In this document: one piece after another, positions 46,994 to 59,800 of the stretch
Position numbering within the stretch: position 1 is the stretch's first letter
Layout of the letters: the number at the start of each line of letters is the position of its first letter
DNA from: Paraspadella gotoi
Lineage: Eukaryota; Chaetognatha
Reading direction: 5' to 3'
Length of the DNA stretch: 64,000 nt
NCBI GenBank assembly: GCA_051294375.1
Contig: CM119267.1
Span: 22,073,486-22,137,485 of the forward strand
Program-made: the position numbers and the translations under genes
The notes under the pieces: model-generated
Seen by the model: only the letters and a program-made list of their open reading frames with translations
What the model was told of the DNA's origin: nothing
The model's database searches: none

Positions 46994-49900
46994 TCACGTG
47001 TCCACATCTCCGAGCGCCTCGGCGAATTTCGGCGGCGGCCATCGCCACGAGGTTCGCCGAGGTTTCGGTCGCTCCTTGGCTTTCCCAGCGCCGCTCTCCT
47101 CCCCGCCTCCGGCCGCCGAATCCAGGACGAGCAGCGGCCGCCAAATTTTGGTGGAGGGTGTACGAAGCGCCAACGTCTCCGGCGAGAGGCGATGGAAGAG
47201 AACGAGGCTTTTGATGTCGAGAATGATGAGAGCCATGATATCTGTAAAAGAAAAAACTTTTTGAGTCTCAAATTTATCACATTTGTTACTTGCGCTCAGA
47301 AAATCGTACTAAAATAAAATATATCATCAGTTAACTTGAATAAAAATAAAAGGAAAAAATGACCAAATTAGTATTTAAGAGCAAGTGTAAGAGATGATTA
47401 TTTAATATGATCTTAAATGAGATTGATTGATTCAATCTCATTTGCATATTGCAGTATTGAATCTAAATGTGTCTAATTTCATTTTGGATTTTGGTATTAG
47501 TTCTGTTTCATGGTTTTCTAGTAGCTAAATATAGTCTTTAGCAATGTTAATGATTAACATGAGTCATAGTAATATTTTAACTAATTAATTAATAATAATA
47601 CTTTAACATTTTATTACTTAAAGATTTGACTTGCTCATATTTAGTGATTCCTTTATTTGTTCAGAAGTTAAACCATTATTCAGCTTTGGTTTTGGGGACG
47701 CACTCTCTTGTTAGAGTCCATTTCTCCTTATCAGAGCTCAATCAGCATAAGATTAACATCTTAACAGTTAATCACTAATAGTGCTAAATTGTGTTCAATA
47801 AGGTCTAAGCACAATATAATAGAGATAAATAAATAGTGTATAATTGTGTTTCCATTTCTCTACTTCAGGCAAAGCTAACTAGCTGTACACATTAAAGACA
47901 GTTTACATGGTGAGCGAGCATTCTTCACCGATGCCAAGTCAAGTCAAGATACCATCAAGTAAGATATTAATGAACACTGAACCTTTAGTATCTAGTAATA
48001 TGCCTACCTTATCACAGGCAAACATACCCTCATATATCTGGTACATAAACCTCCCCTTATACAAGCTTTGTTAACTAAAATTGCCAATTTGCAATTGTAA
48101 GATAATTAAAGATTTTCGTACTCACCCTGAGAAAATAAGACGAGATGGGCGTCCACAAATTGGGGCGAGTGATGACCCCACTCGGCCACCTGGCACGCCG
48201 TCTTGATCCGAGCCCGACACTTGTCGGGCAGAGCGTAGTCGGTCCGCATGAAGCAGTCGGACGGAGTGCGGTAAGGCTGCGGCACAGTGTAGACGGAAGG
48301 ATCGTTGTGTCGCTGCGGCGCCACGGGTTTGAGTCGATCAATGGCAAGTTGATCCTCTTCCGAGGGAAAGAGAAAATCTCGCAGGTCTCCGCTGAAGGTG
48401 ATTTGGCCGAACGGCACGTTGGGGTCGCCTGGAGAGGAACGGGTGGGATGGAAGGTAAATAAAAAGAATAATAAATAAATAAACAATAAATAAACCTGCT
48501 AAATGTTACTTATTCTCTTTACCCGAAAGTTTGACGGCTTCAAACTCAAAGGGACTTTTCTTCTCGACGGCCACAAACTCGATTCCGTGTCCACCGTAGG
48601 TTCCCTTGAAGACTCCAGGTCGAAGAGGAAAATAGCCCGGAGATCCTTCCGAAGCCGCGGAAGTATTGGGAGTGGGATCTGGTTTGTTACTGTTTGCTGT
48701 CGGGCCGTCGAACGCAAAGTCGCACGAGAGATTGTAGCGTTGGAAGGCGAATTTGCCTGAGTGCAACCTGATCGTGTCGTACTTGGTGAGAGAGAGATAG
48801 CGAAAGGTGTTGTCCTCTTGACGGAAATCGTCAAAGTCGCGTTTGTGTGTCTGCATGTCGAGAAAAAAGGAAAAACCAATGAAAACGCAAATCTAGAAAT
48901 GGATCGGTACATATACCGCAGGGTCTTCTTTAATTTCAAATCACTTATTTTCTTGGGCATCTCCCCGCTCACCTGAGGACAGAGGCATTCGAGGCTGAAC
49001 GAAGGCTTCAAATCCTTCTTTCGACTAACGACGTCGTCGAGGCGTTTGAGGATGGCGCCGTGAGGCTTCGGCGCCTTCTTCTCCTCTTCCTTTCTTCTCT
49101 TCTCGTCCCCGTCATCTTCCTCATTTTTCTTCTCGTCTCCCTCCCACTCCATCCCATCGCTGTTGATTCTCCCAAACAAATCCCAATCTTCGACGGTGGT
49201 ATTTTCCTCTTCCTTGTTTTCGTCGCGTTCGTCGTCGTCTTCGTCGTCGACGTCTTCGCTGCTCGCTTGACCCGAAATAAAAATAACTGGTCAAACGCAT
49301 CGGCCTTTATTAATATCTTTTCTTATGCACTCACTATCGCCCCTCGAGGCGGAGAAGACGCGACGTCGTCGTCGGACGGCCGATTCCGCCTGGACGAATT
49401 GCTGGTTGAGACATACCTCCCGCGGACAGTCTCTGGAGTCCAGCTTCACACCGAACACGTCTTTGAAGGTCACCTTTAAAAGCAATGCATTTATCCAAAA
49501 ATTTAAAATAAAATTAAAATTTAATTTAGAATTTAATTTAAAATTTAAACTTAAACCATACCTCCTGGTCAAAATGTGGGTTCTCAGGCGGAATGATCTC
49601 TTTGCCGACGAGCATGCCCTTCTGCACGACGACTTTTAGTAAGCCTCCGTAAAAATTCACTTGGCGAACCCAGCATCCCAAAGCCCACCCGTATTTGTAG
49701 AGAATGTTGATGTAAAATTTACGAGGGCTCATATCGGCCGTTCTGAGAAGAGTGAGGGAGAGGAAGAATGAGTTAGTAATTACAGGGTTGTGATATGACG
49801 AGAGTTTATGTCCAACAGTTGAACGACAAAAGCGTTAAAAAGCTGCACAACCTGTAGCACTCGGGTGCGAGACCAAACTCTCGCTCGATCTTCTCTGTCC

Positions 49901-50216
49901 AGATGCACTCGCTGAGTGACGCTTCCCGCAGATATTTGCAAGTGGCCGCGACGGCGACCACGTCACGACTGGAGAGAAACTTGAAGACGTGTTCGATGAC
50001 CTCGGGCGGGAGGGCGTGGAGGGTGATCTTGGAGGGACGGTCGTCGACGATCCGCTGGAGCCGACCGTTAATGACCACGTGGCCGGGAGGGACGGTCGAT
50101 CGAGAAGAGGTGGTAGCGGTAGCGACCGGTGGTTTCGAGGAAGCGCCTCGGGTTCGTGGAGGGGGAGTGGAAGGAGGAGTGGCATCCCGGATATTGTCGA
50201 ACAAATCCCAATCCAT
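46994..50216 (-). CDS. FBXO31: F-box protein, FBXO31-like
   Basis: Seven exons: 49852-50216, 49562-49742, 49335-49473, 48973-49265, 48523-48850, 48126-48428, 46994-47241; 618 aa. The F-box is in exon 1 (LPPEVIEHVFKFLSSRDVVAVAATCKYLREA), cut here only by context. FBXO31-specific segments follow: FYINILYKYG...YGGLLKVVV, GVFKGTYGGHGIEFV and SGDPNVPFG, and a final ILDIKSLVLFHRL strand. FBXO31 is the substrate receptor of an SCF ubiquitin ligase. A large acidic insert (DDEDDDERDENKEEE) and a Ser/Pro-rich spacer distinguish this protein. The last intron carries the long family-B element. Confidence 0.8.
47382..48063 (+). mobile_element. family-B MITE-like element, long copy
   Basis: About 682 bp, GTAAGAG...CTTATAC, flanked by CAAGT/CAAGC. 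It shares its left ~90 and right ~125 bp with 15298-15512, and the ~460-bp interior is missing from that copy. No transposase frame is present. It is in the last intron of the FBXO31-like gene. Confidence 0.7.
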
Positions 50217-50505
50217 TTTTTTTTTGGTTTTTGTTTTTATTTTGAACCCGACAAAGAGTTACACAATCGATTCGTAATTAAGTGTTCTTTTTGTCATCTC
50301 CGAAGTAATTGGACTATTTCCCAACGAGAGGGAAAAAAATCCACTACCTGCGGGGAAGGCTAATCGAAAAACACTTAAAATTTCTTTTTTTAACGCGATT
50401 AAAAGCGAAGTACAACGTTAACAAAGTAGCTTCCCCTCCCTAAATTAAAACCGTTAACCCTCAATTCGAAAAAGAAATCGTCAAGATTTGTGGTTCTCTC
50501 CCAGT

Positions 50506-51510
50506 CTAGAAATTCATCTTGTGCGGGAACATGCCCTTGCGGATGCAAAAGGACGAAGCCAAGTATTGGCACATCAGCTTCTTCTCCGGATGACCCCTGA
50601 TCGCGGTGAGGATCTGACGATCCACTTCCACCTGGAAAAAAGTAGCAGAAGAAATACTAATCCAATTTTAATTTGAGAAAAAAAGGAGGGGAAAAAGTCT
50701 GGGGTATTATTTTCCCCAGCTCGAACCTGATCCTTTTTCCTCTGTTGGGTGACGACGTAAGTCTCCTTTTTCTGCTCAAAGATCTCGCCCTCGCCGTGGC
50801 GGACCTTCTTCGTCTTCTTTCTGCGGAAGTAGTCGTCGTTGAGCGTATCCGAGAGGTTGACCTTGGAAATGTCGACCTGGAGAGGAGGGGGAGAGGAAAG
50901 ATAATATTTTCCTAATTCGTTTGTAACTCTCCCGATCCTCTAAAATTGTAACTAGCCTTTGTCTTGGTGGCGATGACGTAGATCTGATTGATCCTTCTCA
51001 AGGGGCAACGATTGATCCTAAAAGGTCCCGTGACCAACAGGAGTCCCGAGGCCAATTGCTTGAGAAACACGACGCGCTTGCCCTTGTGGGCGCCGGCGAC
51101 GAGGATGAGCACGGTGCCCGGCGTGATGGAGGATCGCAGCTTGTGGCGGTGCTCGCTAAATGGCTTCTTGTTGCTGGCCTTGCGTCGCGGACGGCTCTGG
51201 GTCGGCAGAGAACGCGGCGCCTTGTTCAGCTGAACCACACGCTTCTCGCCGTTCTTCTCACCGCCGATCTCCTTGGTGATGGTCGTTGACTGGAAGAGCG
51301 AGACGCATAACGAATAAGTGAAGAATCGAAATGATAACAAGAGAAACTACAATATTGTAATATATAATATTGACTAACCTTCTTGGCGGCCACCTTCTTC
51401 TCAGCCTTCTTGTTCTTAACGAAAGCCGCCTTCTTGTGGTACATGCGTGAACGGGAGAACCGCATGATACCTCCGTTAATCTTGACGTTTCTTGCCGAGT
51501 GAGGAGCCAT
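50506..51510 (-). CDS. RPL6: 60S ribosomal protein L6 (eL6)
   Basis: Four exons: 51379-51510, 50957-51289, 50727-50876, 50506-50631; 246 aa. Motifs: [35 protein letters not shown] (KOW-like); [53 protein letters not shown]; and FPHKMNF at the end. A component of the large ribosomal subunit in the cytosol. The second intron starts with GC (ACAAAG|GCTAGT), fixed by the TKTK|VDISKV junction. The basic N-terminal extension is shorter than the human one. Confidence 0.95.
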
Positions 51511-51901
51511 TTTCTCTTTGCAAATAAAAATCCCACTTCGTATTTAAGGCCCTAAAATATTAATTATTTCTGAAAAAGAAAGAAAAATTCTTGAATAAAT
51601 AAATTAAAAAATGACAGCGTTGGTTTTTTTTCCTCTTTTTTTTTTAAAGCCGCGTGAGCTCAGTATAAGTTTTTATTGTCACGAACAAAAAAAAGCATAG
51701 CCGCGAATTTTTTCCCCCGTTGTTAGACTAGTCAAGAAATGAACAACATTTAGTGAAAAGGAAGAGTAAAATCGGGACAAGGGACAACAAATTCGGAAAC
51801 GGAGCCACTTCGCGGAACGACAAGCAATATTTAAAAAAAAAAAAAAAAAACTGGGTGAAGAACGATCCGTATTTAGGAGCGGTGCGCGGAAGCCACAACG
51901 A

Positions 51902-52574
51902 CTACTTGGCACCCTCGACGGTCCGTTGTTGCTCTTGCATCTTTTGGATTTTAAGCTGGAGAGTTTCGTCGACCTTTTGCTTGGCCAACACCTTCTGTTT
52001 GAGGTAGCCCTGGATCGTCTCCATCTGTTTCCCGATAAAGTCGATCTTTCTCTGGAAATACTCGGCAGCCTCCTTTCGATCTTTCTGCACGAAGTAGCCG
52101 GTTCCAATGTCGAGGAGGAGGCAATCGGGGTCCTTGAGTTTGCCGGGAACGTAGAGGGAGCTGGTCATGGGTACCATGATTTCGTGGCCTGGAATTAAAA
52201 AAAGAAGCGTTTGGTTATCTCCACAAAAATATCTCGTTTCATTCGGTGTAGTTTATTTATCAAGCGACTTGCCGTCGTCGATGTTGTCGCTCAACTTGGC
52301 CACACTCTGGAGGGATTCCTGAAATTTGACGGTAGCGATTCTCAGCTGCTGCATAGACGTCGTGAAAAGTTCAAGTTCTCCCTGCAGCTGATCCTTCAAT
52401 TGCGACAACTGCATGACGTTTAACGACGCTATCTCAATCATTTGTTGACCCGCCTGAGGGGAAAATGAGCGGGGAGAATCAGTAGATTTAAAATTTAGTA
52501 ATATAAATGATTGAATAAGTTTAAAAGCATGTTATAATTTCGCAATTCACCTCGTTTTTTTTAATTTCCGCCAT
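51902..52574 (-). CDS. PFDN5: prefoldin subunit 5
   Basis: Three exons: 52551-52574, 52273-52453, 51902-52188; 163 aa. An alpha-type prefoldin: N-terminal coiled coil (LNVMQLSQLKDQLQGELELF), beta hairpins (EIMVPMTSSLYVPGKL, LLDIGTGYFV) and C-terminal coiled coil (KQMETIQGYLKQKVL). Prefoldin hands actin and tubulin to the CCT chaperonin. The second intron begins with GCAAGT: only that donor leaves the DDG|HEIMVP frame intact. The first coding exon is just eight codons. Confidence 0.93.
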
Positions 52575-52747
52575 TGTTCGAACGACCAACGTTTCACAAT
52601 ATCTGAGAGACTATTTATGCAAGAAAAAAACGCATAAAAATAAAAAGGATAAAAATGATTAGAATCGAAGGGAATGGGCCGATGAATGGAGTATGCAAGT
52701 ATGATGGAATTAAAACAGAACGGGAACGAGAGACAAAGTGAAATAAA

Positions 52748-54077
52748 TCACATTTTTTCGTAGGTGAGAACGTGGTGACAAGTTTTGCAAGTCTTCCTAT
52801 ACTCGTCGGCGTCCTCGTCGTACTCTTCTTCGCCGTACTCGTGCTGATGAGGACCCAAGTCTTTAGTGAAGAGAGAGGACCTCACCTTCCTCCTCAGTTC
52901 CTTCACTTTTTTGTCGAATTTCTTTTGTCGAGTCTTTTGTCTCGCTTCGTCGCGTTGGTCGTGTTTCGACTCCAGCGCCTCTTCAGAGCCGTGAACCTCC
53001 ATCGCGCGGTCATAGACCTTCATTACATTGTAATTGAGCGCAATAACTAATCAATCAAATTAAAATTAAAACGCACATCAGTGCTCCCTAACCTGCGAAT
53101 GAAGAAAAAGCTTCATATCGCCCCATCTGGAGTTGTGAGGATTCTTCCGCAAGATGAACCGAAGCGGCGGCTCGCGGACGTCGAAGTCTTCGTCCTTAAG
53201 AAGGTATTCGTTTTTGGAGTCGGTCTTCGTGATCAGACGGTGAGCGTCTTCGTTGTCTAAGAACATTCAATTTTAAAATATTATAATATTTAAGTATAAA
53301 AAAACTTTAGCAGTATTCAAAATTAACTAGTAACCTCGGCACGCATCGCACACGTGGCAGTCGAAATGCTCGAGCAGAAAGGAGTCTACGAATGGTTTGC
53401 CGCATTCGCTGCAGCGGATCTTGTCGTCGGTCGGCAAATGATCTTGCAAGATGGCCCCGGGTTTTTTCTTCAATTCTTGGCTCGACTAAAATAAAATTCA
53501 ATACTACTGAGTTTTACACTCATTCACTCAGACATTGACATTGAAATATGATAGGATTTTCCCCCCTCACCTCATCCTCTTCCTCCCCTCCCTCTTCCTC
53601 CTCGATCAAAAACCCGCCTCCGCTGTCGACGATCCGGCTGATCTTCTCGGCGATTTTGGCGCCGGAGAAACCAGACTCGGCGCTTCCATTCGGCAACGTC
53701 GGCATCTTAGCTAGGCGCGCCTGCTTGAGCAGAAGCGCTCTCTGCCTATTCCGCTCGATCTTTGCGCGTTGAGCGTCGGAGAGTCGCGGCTGCGCGGGTT
53801 CCGGCTTTATCTCGATCACATTGTCAGCACCGGACGACGTTGCCGCAACTTCGGCGGCGCTCCCAACCCCCTCGTCGTCGTCCGATTTGGGTTCGACTTT
53901 GGCATCGATCAGTGGCGCCGCGTCGCCAGAGAATCTGGACAAAGATCCTCGTTTAGAGCGGAACTTGTCCAACAGAGTCGATTTGATCTGAGAAGGTTTC
54001 GAAGATTTCGGCGGGGAGACGTCCGAGTCGTCATCGTCCACTTCTTCATTCAGACGGCGTCGAGATGTTTTATTCAT
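52748..54077 (-). CDS. XPA: DNA repair protein XPA
   Basis: Four exons: 53571-54077, 53335-53485, 53093-53256, 52748-53017; about 363 aa against 273 in human. The C4 zinc finger reads [17 protein letters not shown]...CHVCDAC, followed by the DNA-binding region ([37 protein letters not shown]) and the C-terminal TFIIH-binding end ([27 protein letters not shown]). It verifies damage in nucleotide excision repair. The extra length is an acidic, Lys/Ser-rich N-terminal domain ([14 protein letters not shown]...) encoded by exon 1; RPA binding would be expected there. Confidence 0.95.
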
Positions 54078-54219
54078 AATTCATCGCTATTTAAGCTACG
54101 ATAAAACGGATAAAAAATAAACAATGTATTGGCGTAAAACCCGCTATATAAACCAACGTTATGTTGAAGAAAAAACAATCACATTGCTATCACAGTGCAC
54201 GAAATTGTATCGATCTTTT

Positions 54220-56597
54220 TCACCAACGAACATTCTTCTCCAACATGCCAGCGAGGGTTGTCGACAACACGTAGGGAATCAAGCACATGAGGAACCCGTC
54301 CAAGGGGCGCAAAATGCTTCGGATGGCCTTCACGGCGGCTTGGAGCCCATACCGGTCAGGCACGCGACCCGACGGCCCGTTAATGATCCCGGTCTTGGCG
54401 AGGAACTGAAGCAACCCCGGGTCTTTCGCGTCAACGATGGGATAATAAGGAGAATCGGGGAAGCGCTCCCAGTATCGCCCCTCGTGATGAGAAGAGTTGG
54501 TGAAGCGGAAGCGATGAAGAGTGGCGCGGAGGTAGCGAGGGGGTTTGTCGAGAAAAGGGTAAGAGTCGCGGTCCAGGAGATCTAACACTTCCGGTTGGTT
54601 GATGAGGATGCGATACATCAGGTTGCGGAACCACTGGTTGTGTTGATAGGAACTAGCGGATTTTTAAAACGGGAGGATAAACGAGGAAGATATACAAAGC
54701 AGAGAATAAAATATACAAGATTTTCAGTAGACTACGATCTGGTTAAACCCACTTACCCTAGAGCGGCGAACCACATCTGCCAATCCAGCCTAGGTTGATG
54801 GGGCGCCACCCAAGGCGGCCTTCGCATGGCATTTCCCGGTTTGTAAGGGAATTCGATTTCGCGCCATCGCGTTTTCTCAGAAACGCGCTCTTCGTTTGTT
54901 CCCTCTATCACGACTTCCGGCCGGCCCTCCACGCCCGTCATGCGCCTGAAGAGGCCGTAGGAAGAAGCGAGATGGAAGGGCGCCGTGCGCGAGTGAAGGC
55001 GACGAAGGGCCGACGGGACGACGTGGTTAGCGCGGTCGTCGACGACCGCATGGGGAACGAGGGAGACGCTGAAGAGGGTGGCGGCCAAGAAGCAGTGACA
55101 GAGAATCTTAAAACGAGGAAAAGGGAGGGGGGGGAGAGAATTGGAAAAAGAGAATTTCTTACGATCGTCAATGACGATCAGGCAGCAGCAAAAATCTTAC
55201 CGTAATAATGGAGAAGACCCGTGTCGATTTCCTCAACATTCCTCGAGAAACAGATACATCGGTTCCCTGTCTCCTCGCCGCTCTCCGGCGACCGTCGACG
55301 CCTCCATCTCTGCCACTCCTTTCTATTTCCTCGCTACCTTTCCCAGACGCCACTCCGCGAGTCGCCTTATAAATCTCAGTCGCCAACGAGGCCACGCCCA
55401 TCAAGACGGAGAAGGGAATCGCCGACCTGAGCGTCGCTAAGAAATCGGGTTGTCCGAAGTTGATTTGGGAATCGACGATCGGAAAGATCGAGTCGGGCGA
55501 AGGAAACTTCAAGCGCAGACGGAAGAACTTGATGGTGTAGGCGAGAAGGAGAGAGTAGACGGCGACAGAGGCGTATGGGTGGAAGATGGGACGGAGGGTG
55601 GCAGACATGCGGGTGAAGAAGCCAGGCGTATTCTCGACCTTTTTCTTTTTTCCCTTGCCGAAAAACTCGTCGTCGAGCAGCGACAGGCAGAGGGTCATCG
55701 TCAGCAGGTTAAAAAAGTTATAGTTGCCCGTGAGGAAGATGGCGACTTGAAGAAACATCTGACACCAAAAGGCGAAGAGGCGAAGGTTGCGTACGGGGAG
55801 AAAGAAGAGAAAAGGAACTGCGATCTCGATAAAGTAGGTGATTACGACGCTGAGACGCTGAAACCACTCCGGGAGTTGATGGGACCACCAAGCCAAAGGC
55901 GTAGGGATACACTGGGTTTCATAGTGGTAGTTGAGGGCAGTCAGGGACCACCAGGTCGGGCAGAGACTCGTCAGCTTGACGACGCCGGAAGCGAACATGA
56001 GGCGGAAAAGAAGCCAGCGTAAGAGCCAAAAGAAAACGGGAGATTCGGCCGGAATGTGAGTGGGCGCAGGGGCGCGAAAAACGAAGTAGTGAGGAGCGGC
56101 GAACATGGTTAAAAAGCCGGCCTCGAGCAACAGGATGTCCCATTGGAACCAGAGGAAGACTTGGCCAGCTTGGAAGACGGAAAAGTAAAGGATCCAGAGT
56201 GAGAGGTAGCTGGCTTTTGACCGTCGGATAGGCGGTATCACTATGTTCATGACGGCCAAGACTATGCCCACGAGACAGAGCAGCTCGAGGCAGGTCGAGG
56301 GGTCGAGGCCAACTTGGGTCAAGGCGGCCACCATGGCGGGGTAGGCGCTGCGTCGGAAATAAAGACAGAATGAGAATGAATAGACAAATGGAAAAAGTCA
56401 TTTCCGCTCGTAACTTACTCGTCTTGACCGGAAGCTTTGGCGCGAATACCTTGCACCCTCATGAACAAATGCGCCGGCAGGACGCCATTGGGTCCGTAAA
56501 GCCCGGGGATTTGATGATAGAGGGAGGCGAAAGCGAACAAATAAATGATCGATATGCAATAAAGGTAGAAGTCCAGGACGTAAGCGATGGAGCCCAT
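54220..56597 (-). CDS. LMF2: lipase maturation factor (LMF2-like)
   Basis: Four exons: 56419-56597, 55201-56347, 54757-55106, 54220-54652; 702 aa (human LMF2 is 707). A multi-pass ER membrane protein: hydrophobic segments through residues 1-330, the conserved [20 protein letters not shown] cut from a longer motif, [21 protein letters not shown] and LNYHYETQ. After the membrane part comes the lumenal LMF signature EIEFPYKPG...[24 protein letters not shown] proteins help lipoprotein lipase-type lipases fold in the ER. A charged loop ([18 protein letters not shown]) near residue 420 is less conserved-looking; the donor ending exon 2 (ACG|GTAAGA) fits phase. Confidence 0.92.
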
Positions 56598-56840
56598 TCT
56601 TTATCCTTTCGGAATATTACGACAGCTACGAATTGCCAAATAAAAAAAAGTGGCGGATTGAGTTGTTTTGAGATCCTTTTTATTCAGGACGAAAAAGGTT
56701 CGCATTCAGTCCTTTTTTTTATAGAGCATAAAAACTTTGAACAATCGTAGTTTTCCGTTGTTTTAATTGTTTTTTTTTTTTAACGAGTTAATAAATAAAT
56801 AGTAACAAAAAAATCCCTAACAATTAACGAGATGTTCGAG

Positions 56841-59800
56841 TCAAGAGGCGGTAAGTTCGACGGGAAAATCGTCCAGGTAATGTCGACTTCCGACGATGGA
56901 AGTGGAGACGAGCGGAATTCCGAAGAGAGTCTGAGAGGTGGCGTCGGCGACGTCGACGACGACGTAGGATCCAGGCTGAGGGACGGATTCCACTTCGCCC
57001 GCCTCGTCGGGAATCGGAACCTGGGGTGGCGGGGAAATGAAAATAAAATTAAATTAATTATATGATTTTTTAAAAATATTATTGACTTAAAAACATTTAT
57101 AAATGATATGCATATCGTGATATGTTATGATAATCTCATTTGAGCTTCCTAAACGTCTAAAGACCGAATTACAACTTACCCGCGGAAAAACGACTTTAGT
57201 AAATCCGTCGTTTCGCCCGACGAGGGCGTCGGCGGAACGCTTGCTTCTTCCTTCGACGAGAACCAAATGCTTCTCTCCGATTTGTCCGCGATTGATCTGA
57301 GGTGAAAATCCAAATTACTTTACACATAAGACACATGAAATTGGTACAACAAATATGTATTGAGTGTTAATTAATAATTATGTAAGAAATGACAAAGTCG
57401 CTAACCTTAAGACTCTCTTCGCGATATGCGGCCGTAAGTTCAAGATGACGTCTTTTCTTAACTTCTTCCGACACATCGTCGTTGAGCCTATTTAAAATAG
57501 GAAATGTTTTACTATCAACCATAATACGTAGCTAATAAACATTAGAGTGTGGCGGTATATTCACACCGCCTCATGTCCACCATCCTTCAGCCAAATCCAT
57601 TGGCTCAGAGGGGGAACACACCATCCCAGGCGTAGTGTTCCATCCACAGTCCTAACGACTTCCCTCTGCGTTGGCAAAACGAGACCGTCCTAGGGTAACC
57701 GCGCCAGTCACTGAGGGTCGGAAGCCCCCAAAGCCAACAGTGAGATGCCCCATCCCAATGGGCATCACAGGCAACCCGGCTGTTGCCATAAGAGAATAAT
57801 AAAAAAATTTTCTGCCTGGACTAGGACCTGCGATGCGCTCCGGTCTTCTCCCGCATCGAATAGGGAAACGTAAAGCAAAACGAATAACCGACTCGTTTTA
57901 TGAGATCGACCGTTTCGAGGTGCGCGGCTTCCGTCTCGCCGCAAAAACCGGCGATGAAGTCAGACGAGAGACTTTGGGGAAGAAAGAAAAAGAATTTACC
58001 GTTACTTTCTTAAAGTCCGAATCATTATCTTTTTCCTAAAAAGCACTCGATACACACACACCTGACGTCCGGAATCTTCCGTCGAATATCCTCCACCAGC
58101 CGCAGATACGCGTCCCTGGTGTAGCCGCGTCGCATGTTCTCCAAGACCTTGTCGTTGCCACTTTGCGCAGGAAGGTGGATGTAATTGCAGACGTTGTCCC
58201 GCTCCTGGATGATGTCGAGGAGTTCTGCCGGAAAATCCTTGGGGTGAGGGGATGTGAAGCGGACGCGCATCTCGGGGTCGACGGCGGAGACTTGATCGAG
58301 AAGATCGGCGAAGCGGAGTCCGCCTCGTTTCGGTTTGTAGACTGGATAAAGGTAAAACTGTTTACTATTACGTAATGCTGTAATGCATTACACACAATTT
58401 CACTTAACATGAAGCGAAATTAAAAGTCGTGCTACCAGTGTCCAGATCAAAAATGGTGAATATTTTAAAATAAAATTAAACTGAAAATCAATGACTACAT
58501 TCTCCTCTCACCGGTCCGGAACCCGTCGTTACTGAGCCTCGTCAAATCTGTCGTCGGCCCCGACGTTTCCCCAACGTCTCGATAGCTGTTGACGTTCTGA
58601 CCAAGGAGAGTGACCTCTTTGACGCCGCGGTCGCGCAGCGCCTTCACCTCCTCGACGATGGAGGCGATGGGCCTGCTACGCTCGCGACCCCTCGTAAAGG
58701 GCACGATGCAGTAGGAGCACATGTTGTCGCAACCGCGCATGATGGAGACAAAGGCTGAGATGCCGGTCTCGTCGAGTCGGACAGGCATCACGTCCGCATA
58801 AGTCTCGTCGAGGGAGAGGAGTACGTTGATGCCCGCGTGGCCGGAAGGGATTGAGGCCAGCATGCGGGGCAGGTCGCGGTAGGCGTCGGGGCCGCAGACC
58901 TGAGATAGACAAAAAAAAAGATATATTTGGGTGATAAGTTTATAAATAAAATTAGAAATGTATATGTTACATAACTATTAAATAGTGATTTTTTTGCTTA
59001 ATTTTGCTCCGATTAATTACAGTAAAAGTTTATTATTAAAGCTCGTATAATTTTTTTTAAAGACAAATTGTCGGGAAGAAACTTTCGTGAAGATTCATCA
59101 TCGGACTTTTATTCATTTGAATATTAATTCATTGACATTTCACCACGTGTCTATTCATTTATTATTCATTGATTGATATTTATTATTCAATGTCTTTCCT
59201 TTCCTTTCACAAGAATAATTAAAGTAATAAACTAGCAATTATGACAATTAAATCATTAATTATGTAGCTATTAATTGAACCACAAATAAACATGATAATT
59301 TACTAATGTAAAATATTAGTGATAATCCTTTCGTTTGTTGTTTGAAATAGACTAAAGGAAAAACGAAATAATAATATTAAACTTTTAAGGTAATAGAATA
59401 AAAATTTATCAAAGCTTAATCAGAATACGACAATATGCAAATGAGATTGAGGAACTCAATCTCATTTCAGACAATTCACAAATTAATCTGCTACATCATG
59501 AGTTATTAATGATTATAGGAGAGGTGTTGGGTTACTGATAGGTTATGTGGTTCATGATCATTGTGTTTCTCTTCTGATCTATTACAGTGTAGATTCCAGG
59601 ATGCACTGTCAATGCACGGCCGCCCGTGATCAATCATTCCCTGGTTGGAACGAGACATTCTGCCACGCCTTGACTTTTAGTGACACTCCTTTGGTCACTC
59701 CACACTCATCATTACCCGTTAGGGGGTACGCAGGATTCGCCCCCTAACAAAATGAACTCCCACTCCCTTACCACGTCAACGATTTTGGTCTCCTCCACAA

